From Neoscytalidium dimidiatum (lineage: Eukaryota > Ascomycota > Dothideomycetes > Botryosphaeriales > Botryosphaeriaceae), in the NCBI GenBank assembly GCA_037367355.1, contig CM074697.1:2108001-2172000 (forward strand): a DNA stretch of 64,000 nt, read 5' to 3'. The notes beneath the pieces were generated by a model. That model made no database searches. It saw nothing but the letters and a program-made list of their open reading frames with translations, and was not told the DNA's origin. The position numbers were made by a program, and so were the translations under genes. Shown here one piece after another: positions 34,482 to 45,650 of the stretch. Within the stretch, counting starts at the first letter, position 1. Each line of letters begins with the position of its first letter.

Positions 34482-36098
34482 GGTTGCGCGAGCTCCGACA
34501 GCTACGACGAAGCTTCAGGCAAGAAACCGTCCGGAAAGAGTGAGACGACGACGGTGACGAGGAGCAGCGGCTGTCTTCCTCACCGATCAATGGAACGGAG
34601 CAAAGCAAGAGCTGCAGGACCGGAGAACCCGGGGGAAGAAAATCGCAGCTACCAGGAACCTATTTAAACACCGGTGAAGGCCGCGAAAAGAAGGAATATC
34701 TCCTCATCTCGGAACAGGCCCGCATTAAGCCCTCGACGACAGGAAGGCAGCTCGTGCGGTCCCCGCGACGGCCCCGCCCACACTTGCACCAAGGTGGTTG
34801 TTCCCCGGTGGGAGGCGGGACAGAAGAGCCAAGATACGTACATCATCACATCACCGCGCAGCAGAGGCCAGGCCCCGGCGCCACCAGGCGAAGGGGGACG
34901 ATGGCTGCGGGCAGCTCGCGAGAAACGGCGCCGAACGCGAAACAATTGACCAATGGGCAGACGGGGCAGAGAGGAAACGGACAGGGAGGAACGTCAGCGG
35001 CGATCAGGTACCTTGTTGCAGGATGCTTGCAGGCTGCGGCATCAAATCTTCCGGCCGGCATTGAGCCTCGAGGCGAGCTAGACGACAATACGACGCTGCT
35101 GGCATGCTGGCAGGATGGCAGAAGGGCGGAGATGCGGGGCAGGGCCAGCACGGCGAGCGCGCTGGCGAATGGCGAGGTTACATATTCAGCCGAAATTTGG
35201 CGGGAAAGGCGCGCGGAGGTGGCACTGGTGGCTCAGGCCAAGGAGCGAGTGGGCGGAGGAGCCCCCCGGAGCTGGAAGCTTGCCAGAGCTTACCCCGGCC
35301 GCTGCTGATCGCTGCCGTTCCTGGTGCGGAGCTACCCTGGTTCGCATCTCGTGTTCGACGCTGCAATCACCCACCGCTCCCCATGCCCACGTCCACGCCC
35401 ATGTCCATGTCCATGTCCGTTTGCTGATGACGATCGCGACCGCGTCTTCCCTACCGACTGATTCTTACCGACCGACCGACCGACCGACTGGCTGCCTAGC
35501 TGCACGCCCGACGAGCCCTGCGGCTGCGAGGAGAAAAGCCGGTCGTCCCTCCACACGTGACCGCCTGCCGCTGCCGTCTCTTGCGCCTCATCTCACAACA
35601 GAGCCTGCTCCGAGCACACCACGTTCCGCTTATGCAATAGCATCTGCATCTACTATCGATTATGCCGAGCTCGACTCACTTCCCCTCTCTGCCGAGCTGC
35701 GTCCCTGGTTGCTGGGCATCGCGGCGGGCACGATGCCTGCAGCCTCCGATGGATGGTCAGGAACCGGCGATGCGGCGAAACGAGCCATCGAAATGCCGGC
35801 CGGTGCCTGTCGAGCCCTGTCGCCCCCGCCTCGTGCAAGAAAACCGTTGAGCCAGGGCCGATCGCCTCTCCAGCCGCATCAGCTCCCCACACCACACCTA
35901 CATGTCCCATGCCTGTCAATCTCCAAAAACGCCTCCATTCCAGTCCTGGACGGACACCAACGAGAAGCCCACTTATTTTGACCTGACCAACGCCTTGCCC
36001 GCTGTAGTCAACAAAAAGAGCAAAAAAAAAAAAAGAGAGAGTTGATATCATGCATCGTCCCATCCCATCAGACCACACTGCGCCCAGAAATGCAACAA
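34482..36098. other. Promoter side of beta-galactosidase, then TFB4 3' side
   Basis: About 1.6 kb. The sequence TATTTAAA near 34659-34666 lies about 180 bp upstream of the beta-galactosidase start on the minus strand and could act as a TATA element. A tetranucleotide run (ACCG, 35467-35488) and a run of GTCCAT-like units (35390-35420) are present. Long overlapping open frames here are GC-driven and not credible genes. Confidence 0.4.
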
Positions 36099-37392
36099 TC
36101 ACGAGGGAATGGGCGTCGCTCCGCCACCGGGAGTGCCCGGCGTGCCCGTACCCGCCGGCGTGGCCTCGCCCGCGACCCTCTTCCTCTTCTTCCTTTTCCG
36201 GGGAATCAGAGCGGGCACGCGAGTGATCGAGCGGGAGACGGAAAGCCGGTTGGTGCACGTGGGGCACGTTTGATCGGCGGGCGGCTCGCAGAAAACTGTA
36301 CAAAAACGGCACCCCTCGCTGTTAGCTTTCCCCATTTCGCAACAGAAAGGCTGTGTAAAATGCTGTCGGGACACTTACTGCTCAGGCACACGGAGCACAC
36401 GTAGCCAATGTCCACCACGCGCCGGTGGCAGAAACACGCCGCCCTGAAGTCCACCTCGCCGGCGCTGGGCAGCACCAGGTGCTTGCGGGCCGTCTCGTCG
36501 GGCAGGAACGCCATCATCAGGTACTGCAGCAGGCCCTGCGGCGCCGACGGCTTCATGTAGATGCCGCCGGTGGCGTCGCAGGCCTGCTGCAGGAAGACGG
36601 TGTCGCCGGCCAGCTTCAGGATGTCGACGGGGATGCGCTGGCGCTGCGCGGCGAAGATGGCGTTCATGACGGGGATGTACTGCGACGCCAGGTCGCCCGA
36701 CACGCTGAGCACGAGGATGCGCGAGGTCAGCGACGAGCGGGCCGTGGGCGGCTCCGACGTGGCAGCGGCGGCGAGGTCGGCCGCCATCTGCGCGTCGCCG
36801 ACCTGCGGGGCCGACTTGATGTTCGCCTTGGCGATGTAGGCGAGCGCGGTGGTGAGCGCGCCGGCCACCAGCGTCGTGGTGCTGGCTTTGAGGTCGGCCT
36901 CGCTGGTGTGCGCCAGCAGGGCGCGCAGGTTCGCCAGCAGCTCCGTCTCGACGTTGCGGAAGGGCCGGTACTTGTTCGCGTCGTCCATGCTCGGGGTGGC
37001 GTCGGGCATGCTCACGTCGCCGTCCGCGTCGCCGTTGCTCGCTCTACTGCCGTTCGCGGCGCCGCGGCGCTTCGCTTTCGGCGGGTGCGGGGTGGGATAC
37101 AGCCATGTGGCTTGCTGGGTGTGGCTCGCGAGGACAGCGACCTGGTTGGCCGAGTTGATGGCCAGGTGGGCGTTTATGAAGACCAGCAGGTTGGCGATGG
37201 CCTTGGACAGCGGCAGTGTATCGGAGAGGTACGCCCAGGCATGGGGATTGGTGTCGAGGATGATGGTCAGCAGCGACGGAGGAGGGCCTTGGGAGGGCAG
37301 TCAGCGTGTGTATGCTCGTGGAGGATGGGCGGGCCGGGAGCCGTACCGTCGAAGCCTTTGTAGCTGCGCACAGTTCCATCGACGGCCTCCAT
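36099..37392 (-). CDS. tfb4: TFIIH core subunit Tfb4 (p34)
   Basis: Three exons (37392-37347, 37287-36379, 36295-36099) give 383 residues. Tfb4 binds Ssl1 (p44) within core TFIIH, used in transcription start and nucleotide excision repair. The N-terminal vWA-like fold begins SLLTIILDTNPHAWAYL, with AIANLLVFINAHLAI, RILVLSVSGDLASQYIPVMN and VDILKLAGDTVFLQQACDAT. The C-terminal zinc site is CFCHRRV then CSVCLSIFCEPPADQTCPTC, with the 83-bp intron placed inside it. The insert near residues 85-125 and a basic Gly/Thr-rich tail are longer than in yeast (338 residues). Confidence 0.94.
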
Positions 37393-37876
37393 GTCGCGAT
37401 GTCGTGCAAGCTTGGGCGAGTCACAGCCTTCTATAGCTCCGCCGCCCACAAAGCACCGCGCATGCCAAGAATTTGCGGATAGCCGGGGTTCTGCCGATTG
37501 GAGGGAAGTCGGCCCGCTCTCACCGAGTTCCTCCCCGCTGTCTGCTTGCGGAACCGTTCCAACCCATCAATCACTCCTCCCGTCCACGTGCTTTTCATTT
37601 CCTGCCTTGGACACCGTGGAACCATGGTGGACGCGTCGATGTGGCCGCCGTGACTCGGCCCGCATTACCGCTGCTGTGTTGCCTCTGCAAGTCTCTCATG
37701 GCCCCTACCTTACTTGCTCGATGCTCCCTGCATGCGAGAGCCCCGCAGTATATACACCATTTCACCTACACTTCACCCGTAATCAGAACACCATACCTTG
37801 TCTCCTCCACAGCTCAGGTCATCAGTGCTGAACTCTTTGTCATTTACTTTCCATCACACTCATAGCTTACAGCCTC
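37393..37876. promoter_or_regulatory. Shared promoter of TFB4 and the MFS gene
   Basis: 484 bp between diverging start codons. It probably carries both promoters. The MFS-proximal end is pyrimidine-rich and contains a GTATATACACC stretch near 37746-37756. Confidence 0.4.
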
Positions 37877-39754
37877 ATGACTTTCCAGACCGTAAACAAT
37901 GGTGGTTCGTCTACTTGCGTCATTGAGCCGGAAGATCAGCCTCGCTCTCCCGCCAAACCCGCGTCCGTGAAGCAGAGGCCAGAGAGCATCAGGAGCACCG
38001 GAAGTCTCACCATATCGCGAATTCCGTACGACAGTAAGGGGAACGATGACCCGGTCGAAATCCTCCCTTCACCTACAACCGCGGTCGAGAAGAAGCAAGC
38101 GTGGAACAATCCCCGCGTCAACGTATACCGTACATTCGCCGCTTTCTGGAGTTTCTTCATCGCGGGCGCCAACGACGCCGCATATGGAGCTCTATTGCCA
38201 TATGTATTGCCAGCCCTCCCTTTCATCCAGACAACCTGGCTGATGAACGGTCACCGCAGCTCGAAGAATATTACAACCTCAGCTACACCGTCGTTTCCCT
38301 CGTATTCTTATCCCCGCTGATAGGCTACTGCGCATCCGCATTGCTGAACAATACCGTCCACCTAAAGTTCGGCCAGCGTGGCATCGCATTTCTGGGTCCA
38401 GTCTGCCACTTGATAGCCTATATCATCATGGCCGTTCACCCGCCATACCCGCTCCTTGTAGTTGCCTTTATTCTTGCAGGATTCGGCAATGGCCTTGAGG
38501 ATGCCGGCTGGAACGCATGGATTGGCAACATGGCCAATGCCAATGAAGTACTTGGCTTCCTACACGCCTTCTACAGCTTTGGCGCCACAATCAGTCCTCT
38601 CGTTGCCACCAGTATGATCACCAAGGCCAGCCTGCCGTGGTTCGACTTCTACTACATCATGGTGAGCTACAATGTGCTATTAAGTTTCGGAAGCATAGTC
38701 CTTGCGGAGAGTCCTCGCACGTTTGGAGAAGAGGAGCTTATATGCCTGTCCACTGCCTCTCATTGAAGGGCGCAACCAATTTTCCCTTTCCCCTCGACGC
38801 GTAATCTTTCCCAAATAGGCAATACTCCCAATTTCCCAAAGAGGAAATTCCCACAACTCAAACTCAACCACACCACCCTGACAACTCTATTCCCACCACC
38901 AGATCGGCTGCTCCGCCCTCGAACTTCTCGTCTGCCTCACCGCCTTCTGGCATGCCACCGCCGCCCATTTCCGCGCGCAGAACCCCAAATCCCCGGACTC
39001 GGCCCCGCACACCAACCGCATGCGCGAAGCCTTGACCCGCCTCCCCGCCGCGCGCATTACCTGGCTCTGCGCCTTCTTCCTCCTTGCCTATGTCGGCGTA
39101 CGCAAAAATCCCTTCCCTGGTCCTGGATGATGACAAGAGCTCACTAACACGATTGACGACATCAAGGTGGAAGTCGCGCTGGGCGGCTGGATCGTGACGT
39201 TCATGCTGCGCGTGCGCTCCGGAGGTGCCGTACGTCCCCCCTCCCCCTCCCAAACACACACACACAAAAAAAAAAAACAATCGCTGATAAACACAAAAAC
39301 AAACCAGTTCGCCTCCGGCATGACGGCCACCGGCTTCTGGCTCGGCATGGCTGTGGGCCGCATCGTGCTCGGCTTCGTGACGCCGCGCATCGGCGAGAAG
39401 CTCGCCGTCGCGGTGTACCTGCCCGTCTGCGCTGCGCTCGAGCTGCTCTTCTGGCTCGTCCCCAGCTTCCTCCTGTCCGCCATCGCCGTCGCGCTGCAAG
39501 GCTTCTTCCTGGGGCCCATGTTCCCCGGCGCCGTCGTCGCCGCGACGAAGCTGCTGCCGCGCCACCTGCACGTCAGCGCGATCGGGTTCGCCGCCGCCAT
39601 CGGCGGCGCAGGCGGCGCCGTCTTCCCGTTCGCGGTCGGCGCGATCGCGCAGGCGAGGGGCGTGCAGGTGTTGCAGCCGGTGGTGTTGGCGCTGTTGGTG
39701 GCGTGTTGGGCGTGTTGGATGGGATTGCCGCGGATGGGGCGGAAGAGGGAGTAG
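37877..39754 (+). CDS. MFS transporter (Bsc6-like, substrate unknown)
   Basis: Five exons (37877-38203, 38260-38661, 38903-39097, 39167-39229, 39308-39754) give 477 residues. A hydrophilic Ser/Pro-rich N-terminus of about 85 residues precedes the first membrane segment (FAAFWSFFIAGANDAAYGAL). After it come EEYYNLSYTVVSLVFLSP, the GFGNGLEDAGWNAWIG segment, AFYSFGATISPLVAT and, in the second half, VGVEVALGGWIVTFML and WLGMAVGRIVLGFVTPRIGE, which is the conserved GR-type loop of MFS proteins. About 11-12 helices are expected. The family is close to yeast Bsc6 and fungal fucose-permease-like proteins; the substrate cannot be read from sequence. The 241-bp intron 2 is long for this genome, but its ends join YYIM to IGCSALELL exactly as in relatives. 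Confidence 0.9.
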
Positions 39755-40688
39755 AGGGGGTGGAAGAGGCGGGTTGCCGCGGATGGGAGACGAGCTTGTG
39801 GACTTGGAGGACGTATGTTGGGAGGCGACGAGTTCATGATCAAGATGGTTATCAGGAAATTGCTTTGTGAAATCGCCGACAGAAGGGAGGTATAGACAGA
39901 TGGCTGAGGAGGACAAGATTGTGTTTATACGTGCTGTAGAATGGTCTCGGACTGAAAGAGAATTTCGTTTTTTCTTTCTCGGTTTAAGGCTCAATTCTAG
40001 CCATTCTCCATTTAGGTAACGGCACCCATGCACCAGATCCAGCTGTGTCGCGGATAGGCTGGCAAGCTCAAGCGCTTTCGCCAACGTGTCCTGCGTCGGC
40101 ACTTTGGCTCCCAATAATGCCTACAGAATGCTCGCCGTTTCCTTTGGCTTCCCGAAAGGTGACCGTGGTTACTCAGATAGGGGAATAGCGCGTTTTGTCG
40201 ATGTTGAACAGCGTGGATTCGGAATGGTGGGGAGCGGCAACAGCCTACGATGTGGGCTCTCCGTCATTCAGTGGGGTTGGGACGGGAACATTTAGTCCGT
40301 GCATGAGGAACATGACAGGAGATTGAAGCGTAATGGCAGAGTCATCCTGGTGGACTCCTACGGGGGAGACCGAAAAAGAGAAAGCCGTTCAGACTTACTC
40401 TGTAGATGACGTAACTCGTCTCTCATTTCTGAAAAACGAAGGTGAGGCCTGTACTTATGTATGAGATGTCAGAAAAGGGTCATCATCGCCACCGGGATAT
40501 AAGCAACTGAAAGACACGACCCAAAACTGCTCTCGAAACTCACATGTACATTCATTTCCCAGCGCTCACCGTATGCTCACACGGCAACTCTGTTAGTAAT
40601 ACAAAATCGTCTCCACTACTAACCTCGCATCATCTACTGGCGACTTAGGCTTTGGCTCGTGCGAAAACAAAGCTCCAACAGCAAGATG
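39755..40688. other. Intergenic region after the MFS gene
   Basis: About 930 bp. No gene is supported. Base composition drops toward AT from about 39840 on, marking the start of the accessory part of the window. Confidence 0.4.
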
Positions 40689-40859
40689 TCACCGCACTAT
40701 CTACTGATTCTTACCGTTTTCATGTTTTTCGAACTATCGACCACGCAAATCACTTGCGGATGTGAACTTCCGAAGGGCAAAACAGGCCTGCGAATTCTTT
40801 ACGGCATGCGGTGTTACTGGCAAGCCGCACGGAATTCCATAAACATAGACCAGCAGTAA
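40686..40859 (+). CDS. Possible small secreted protein (57 residues)
   Basis: The ATG at 40686 opens a 57-residue frame whose first about 20 residues (MSPHYLLILTVFMFFELSTT) have the form of a signal peptide, followed by a short Cys-containing part (ITCGCELPKGKTG, GMRCYW). Only three Cys remain, and the frame ends soon after. It may be a fragment of a longer spliced cysteine-rich protein; the region just downstream (40866-41066) also has Cys-rich content in another frame. It lies in AT-richer, gene-poor DNA. I do not recognise a family. Confidence 0.3.
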   Translation: MSPHYLLILTVFMFFELSTTQITCGCELPKGKTGLRILYGMRCYWQAARNSINIDQQ

Positions 40860-42519
40860 CACTCAGTGATGCTTTTCGCCCCGCAGCAGATATTGTGCCG
40901 GGGGTTTTCAGTCAGGGTACCAGAACTGCGCAGATATGAGAGGGAGGAGACCGGAACCAAGTGCAAATGCTTTTCTTCTGTGGAGACGACCGGACACTGT
41001 ACCATCGTGACGGCTGCGGGATCTACCAACCACAGGTTCCGTTCCATTGTTGGGGTCATTTCATAAGCAGCCGGTATTTGGGAGCTGGATTTCAGGAACG
41101 ATTGAGGTGTGGACACGATGAATAATTGGAGGTCGGCTGCACGCGCGCAATGTTAAGGCGAGCAAGATTCGAATGCGTGAAGATGGAATTGAGCTGATAT
41201 TATGCGGCACTGTGAACCAGTTTGTGTCTAAAAAGCCTAGAAAAGTACGTGAGAAAACTCCGATGGAGTCAGCGAAATGTTACGTCTATAAATCAAGAAA
41301 TACTTAGACGTGCGCTGGCTCAGGGAGGGTTTGCTCGTCCGAAAGGACCTTAACTGGAAATTGGAGCCGCACATTAACTGGCCCAAACATTTGCTGGGGA
41401 GAAGCCAGAGATTCTACTTCCCTTATTGCTTATCTTCTTCTTGCACTGGGCGAGGCTGGCCGCCATTCAGTAGATGGCTTTCGTCAGATCGAGGAGTGAT
41501 TCGACTTCATCAACTCCAAAGATTCGTGCTCATTAACGTTGATTCTTAATGATTCTTTAGCATTAATCAAAAAGTGATATTCGTTATTGATATGATGATG
41601 TCGAAAGTTTCAAAAAGTTACACTTGGGCGGGCTTTATATACCAGTGTTTGTTAGATTGGCGTTTAGAATTGAGGAGTGAAGAAGTCGTTGCGCATTGGT
41701 TTCATCAGTTACGAACCCACATTATCTGGCTGTTGAAAGGCTACACAATAGATAAGGTGTACACTTTGTGGTTTGTGGCTGTGATTGAATAAACTGATTG
41801 CGTTTTTTTTTCTATGCCTCCCTGGTGCCTTGCTCCGATGATCGTTGTACATACATAAGTCGCACATATACACTATTCGGCATACTCAAGGAAGCTATAC
41901 TACTAGCGAACGAGCTACACTCCTATATCACCAGCTCTGAAATATCAAGGTTGGGCCGCTCCTCTTCTTCCTATTGCCTCAGGTCATAGTGCTATTAGTC
42001 CCTTGGAAAAGTGATGGTTCTTGCAGCTGCTCTACGGCTTCCTTTTGCAAAAAAACAAGCTCATCAGAAACCACTCATTGCTGATGCGCAGCGCATTGAT
42101 TATATGCTGTGGAGCGCTGAATTCCGTACGGCTTCTCAATGACGAAAATTGTAGGAACGAATTTAAATTGGTGGCGTGAAGATAAGATCCGCCGAGTACG
42201 CGAGCGAGAAGATATATCTGTAGGCGATATTTGCAGTCATTCTCTCTGGTCTAGTGCACAAAGCAAGGTCCGGTAGAAGTTTGTGAGTACCGACTTTTAA
42301 GCGTGCCATCATGAGCCCGATTTGACGTTGTGGCTTTGCGTACCAGGCGCGACGCCGCCATAGATGGTAGTGATCTGAAGAGTTCAGTAAGCGGCTAAGT
42401 ACGTTCACCTTGGAATACCAATGTTGCTGCCTGCGATGCATTTGTAATTGGTCTTGTATTCCCATATTTGGCGCCTGCTTCCTTTCTGGACATGCAACTC
42501 CATTTCACCTGCCCATCGC
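40860..42519. other. AT-rich gene-poor region
   Basis: About 1.7 kb without recognisable genes. Short open frames (for example 41574-41792) have AT-driven composition. Confidence 0.4.
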
Positions 42520-42880
42520 CTACAACTGGCAACGGAAACGCCCTTCGCCACCACGTCCCCGGCGTGAATTCGCATCCGTGTTTTCCAACCGCCCATTCCT
42601 CCGCCAGTAATACCCCATCACCGTCCCCGCCAGCACGATCGAAGCCACACACAGCCCCAGAATCGCCAAAAATGCACGCCTGTACCTCGGCGCGTCGTCC
42701 ACGCGGAACAGCTGCTGGCCCACCAACCCGCCCAGGTTGCTGCCGACGACGACGAAAGCCAGCCCGATGCTCCGCTTGTGCGGCGAGCGGGCGTTGACGC
42801 TCAGCCACTTGTCGTCCAGGCTCTGCGCGAGCGCGTTGCCGGCGCCGAGCAGCGTGAAGACGACCTGGGCGGACGTGCCC
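42520..42880 (-). pseudogene. C-terminal fragment of an MFS permease (Dal5/Tna1-like)
   Basis: About 115 codons on the minus strand match the last third of an allantoate/nicotinate-type MFS permease: TSAQVVFTLLGAGNALAQSL, RSIGLAFVVVGSNLGGLVGQ, QLFRVDDAPRYRRAFLAIL, IVLAGTVMGYYWRRNGRLEN and the family-typical end after GRGGEGRF. The frame is open to its natural stop at 42520, but homology stops abruptly near 42880 and an in-frame stop lies near 42955, so the first two-thirds (about nine helices) and the start are gone. The boundary coincides with the first recognisable codons of the arylsulfatase remnant on the opposite strand. Confidence 0.75.
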
Positions 42881-42883
42881 GGG

Positions 42884-43652
42884 CGGTACCCGTGGGACCG
42901 CGGCTTCGACGAGTGGGTTCGGCATCCCGCGGACGATGGGAGAGAGCCAGTTCAAGTCGGCGGCTGGGTTCGCGGCCGAGGTGGCGAAGGTGCCGCACAT
43001 CAATGCGCGGGGCCGCCGCCGGGCGGGCGTCGGAGGAGGTGTGCGCGTACGATCTCGAGCCGCGGCGGCTGATCGACGCCGTGCTGGTGGAGAAGACTCG
43101 CAAAGACTGGCTGTCGCAGGCACGTGGCGGCGCCGGGCAGCGGACGGGGACATATCACACGGCTATGGAAGGGAGCTTGCGGGTACGGTTCATCGTCAGA
43201 TGGCCCGGGAAGGTTCTGCAGAACGTCACGTCCAACGATATTGTGCACGCCACGGTCATCTTCACCACTGTGCTTACCATGGCTGCCGCCGAGGTGCCCA
43301 ATGATAGACAAATTGACGGTATCGACCAGACCAAGTTCTTTCGAGATCCAGTTTTTGGAGAAGTCGGAACGGGGAGGCTTTCTCTTCTATATCAAGGAAG
43401 AGTGTCGGGCCATCAAATGGAGACATTGGAAGCTGCACTTGGTGTGGGAGCCGAAGGTGAATCAGTCGTCGGGTGGACTGGAGTCTGCCAATCTGTTCAA
43501 TATTATGCAGAACCCGAAGGAGGAGTTTGATATACTTGCTTATAATACTACCTGTATATTGCAGCCCGTGATGAGACTGATGGCAGATCTTTTTTTTTTT
43601 TTTTAGCCTGAAGAACGACCCCGTACTACCAGACCCGCTGAAGGAGCTGTGA
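42884..43652 (+). pseudogene. Decayed arylsulfatase fragment
   Basis: Sulfatase-like segments appear in family order but in changing frames: RYPWDRGFDEW (42884-42916), then after one extra base FGIPRTMGESQF (from 42918), then YDLEPRRLIDAVLVEKT and MEGSLRVRFIVRWPGKVLQN to AEVPNDRQIDGIDQTKFF (about 43033-43341), then after another shift LEKSERGGFLFYIKEE and IKWRHWKLHLVWEPKVN, and, beyond a run of 15 T (43590-43604), the tail SLKNDPVLPDPLKEL with a stop at 43652. The N-terminal half, including the sulfatase active-site Cys/Ser motif (CxPxR), is missing. At least four frame changes make it non-functional. Intact relatives hydrolyse aryl or other sulfate esters. Confidence 0.8.
43590..43604. repeat. 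Poly-T run inside the arylsulfatase remnant
   Basis: Fifteen T in a row separate two parts of the sulfatase C-terminus and change the frame, so the run has probably expanded since the gene lost function. Confidence 0.85.
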
Positions 43653-43774
43653 TAGCTGTTTAATCTGTCGTAGGAGATAGTATTCTCTAGTAAGTGATAG
43701 AAAATTATGTTGAAAGAGCATCCAAGTATATTTGGTGCATACTTTATCAGTACTTAACATTGTTGCTATGCATT

Positions 43775-45650
43775 CTACGAGAATAAATCTTGAGTAATGA
43801 AAGGTTGCGTTATAGACTTATTAGGATCTGGATCCATAGGTTCTGACAAGGTGGTTTGAGTATTGAAAGCAAATTCGGAAGGAATGCTACATAGATGAAC
43901 CCGGAATTGCATGCTAGCCGCCTGCTCGAAGTCGGAATCCCGAAGCGACTGGCAAAGCGTCTCGAAAATATCACGACATGGTGCTCCGGCGGGGTAGCGT
44001 TCGACTATCCCCCAGAGGACGGCAGAACACGAGTAGACAAAAGCCTCTATTGTTACGATATTGACATAGTGCTGATATCGCGGCCAATTCTTCAAGAAGT
44101 AGACGAGAGAAACTCTAGAGCGAAACAGATTATGGACCGTGCGCCAGTAAAACCGGAGCTTTCCAACCCCAAAACAGGTGCGGTATGCCTTAACACTCTT
44201 CCGGGCACATTCGACGAGGAACACAATGTCTGCATCGGAGATTGTCGATAGTTGCCGAGCGGGGGAGAAGAGATGTATTAGACAATTGTAAGGCAACCAT
44301 CGAAAATCTCTGTTGGCGCTAGTTTTGATGGTGCATTGTGGAGAGGGACGGTAGCGTGCCACTTGTAGAGTCTCTGCCACATGTTGTTTCGCTCAGAGTG
44401 ATGGTTGAAGCTTGAGAGGGTAAGAGGAGGCTTGCAGTGTACTACCTGGAGAATTTCCGATTAGACTTGGCGAAATTTGATTAGCTGTAGGGCAAGTGCT
44501 TTCCGCGAAGGGCCGAGCTGCGGTAAGATTCCGTCTTTGGTGATATGTCGATCGTCCACATCAGATAGGAAAGATACGAAGATAGCCTCATCTGCATTCG
44601 AGACCGGCCGGCCAAGGACAGAGCAGGGACTTCTTTCGAATGTGTATGTGGCCCAGAAAAGTCTCTTTCTTCGATCTAGGGATAGTGGATCCAGCGAAAG
44701 GCGGAGCGGAGGTTCATCATGAAGCCCCATGTCAACTGCCAGCCTTGTTGCCAGGCCAATGAGGTGCCATGTACCAGCTGCACTTGAAGAGAGTTACGAA
44801 TATTGAATGAAAAGCAGCAATTTCTCCAAGTGTTCCAGATCGCCAGCGAGGAGGTTAGCGGAGTTGGCAATAAGAATGCGCGAGGCAGCTGTGAAATAGA
44901 TGTCGGTTCTCGTAGCTGGAATTGATGCGTCTGTTCGATTAAAGAGCTGGATAGCAGTGCCTAATACCATGAAGACTTTGTACCGTTCTTTCACGCGGCT
45001 ACCATTTCGTGCAGCGTCTAGCATTTCCAGGACGTCGGCCTTGTACAGGATCGGGGAGAAGAAGTCACAATGCTCAAGATAGGTATCGATTATTGGAAGC
45101 ATGACATCTTCAGTTGGTAGTTCTGCAGTGGTTCCATGTGGCAGCAGATCCAAAATCGAGGAGAGTCCTGGATCTTGGCTGGAGACATGGACGTCGTGTG
45201 ACGCAGAGTTCAGGCCATGCAGAAGAAGGCGGAGCAGTGGCAGGTCACTTCCAGGGCCCATATACCTGGGTCTCGGAAAGGTTAAAGGGTTTATGGAGAC
45301 AAAGTTGGCCTGGGAAAGCATGTGCTCGAGATTTCCTTAATCCAAATCTCGTCCAAATCTCCTGCGTGGGTGGGAACGGAATGATGATCATTTTGTCGAT
45401 ATTGCCGAATTTCTTGCTCAAGGTGAGCTATTTGATCTTCTAGGCTCTCGAGGTAGCCTTTTCAAGTCAACAGCAGGTCATATAGATGCTGATCTGAGAG
45501 AGCACCTTCGCGCAACCAAGGAGACGTCAAGATCGTGACCGACGCAATCCATGCTAACACGTTGGCAATTGGTGCATGCGGGCAGATTTGTGGTTACAGC
45601 GTTGCTTTCTTGACTTGCAGCGAGCGCAGACGGTCACGTTGGAGCGTCGG
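43775..45650 (-). pseudogene. Broken Zn2Cys6 transcription factor
   Basis: The DNA-binding cluster begins VTVCARCKSRKQRC and is completed by LPACTNCQRVSMDC only after a one-base shift near 45592-45597; removing one base there would restore the usual six-residue spacing. A coiled-coil piece (YLESLEDQIAHLEQEI) and the fungal-specific middle domain follow (FVSINPLTFPRPRYMGPGS; TYLEHCDFFSPILYKADVLE; GTWHLIGLATRLAVDMGLHD; RKRLFWATYTFERSPCSVLG; VFLVECARKSVKAYRTCFGV). Two TAA codons interrupt one frame (44794-44796 and 44461-44463), and further shifts occur near 45325 and 44285. The second TAA sits where CAA (Gln) would fit. In intact form this family activates pathway genes, often neighbours. Three independent breaks argue for a true pseudogene rather than one sequencing error. 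Confidence 0.8.

Noticed and set aside
35115..35981. 288-codon open frame upstream of the beta-galactosidase gene
   Set aside because: Contains tetranucleotide and hexanucleotide repeats, has no recognisable domain, and overlaps competing frames on both strands.
38662..38764. Read-through of the MFS frame after FDFYYIMV to a stop at 38764
   Set aside because: The 241-bp intron 38662-38902 rejoins YYIM to IGCSALELL as in relatives and continues the transporter; read-through would give half a protein.
38864..40114. 416-codon minus-strand open frame over the MFS gene 3' end
   Set aside because: Antisense shadow of MFS exons 3-5, with Arg/His/Glu-rich low-complexity translation; the plus-strand MFS exons have clear family motifs.
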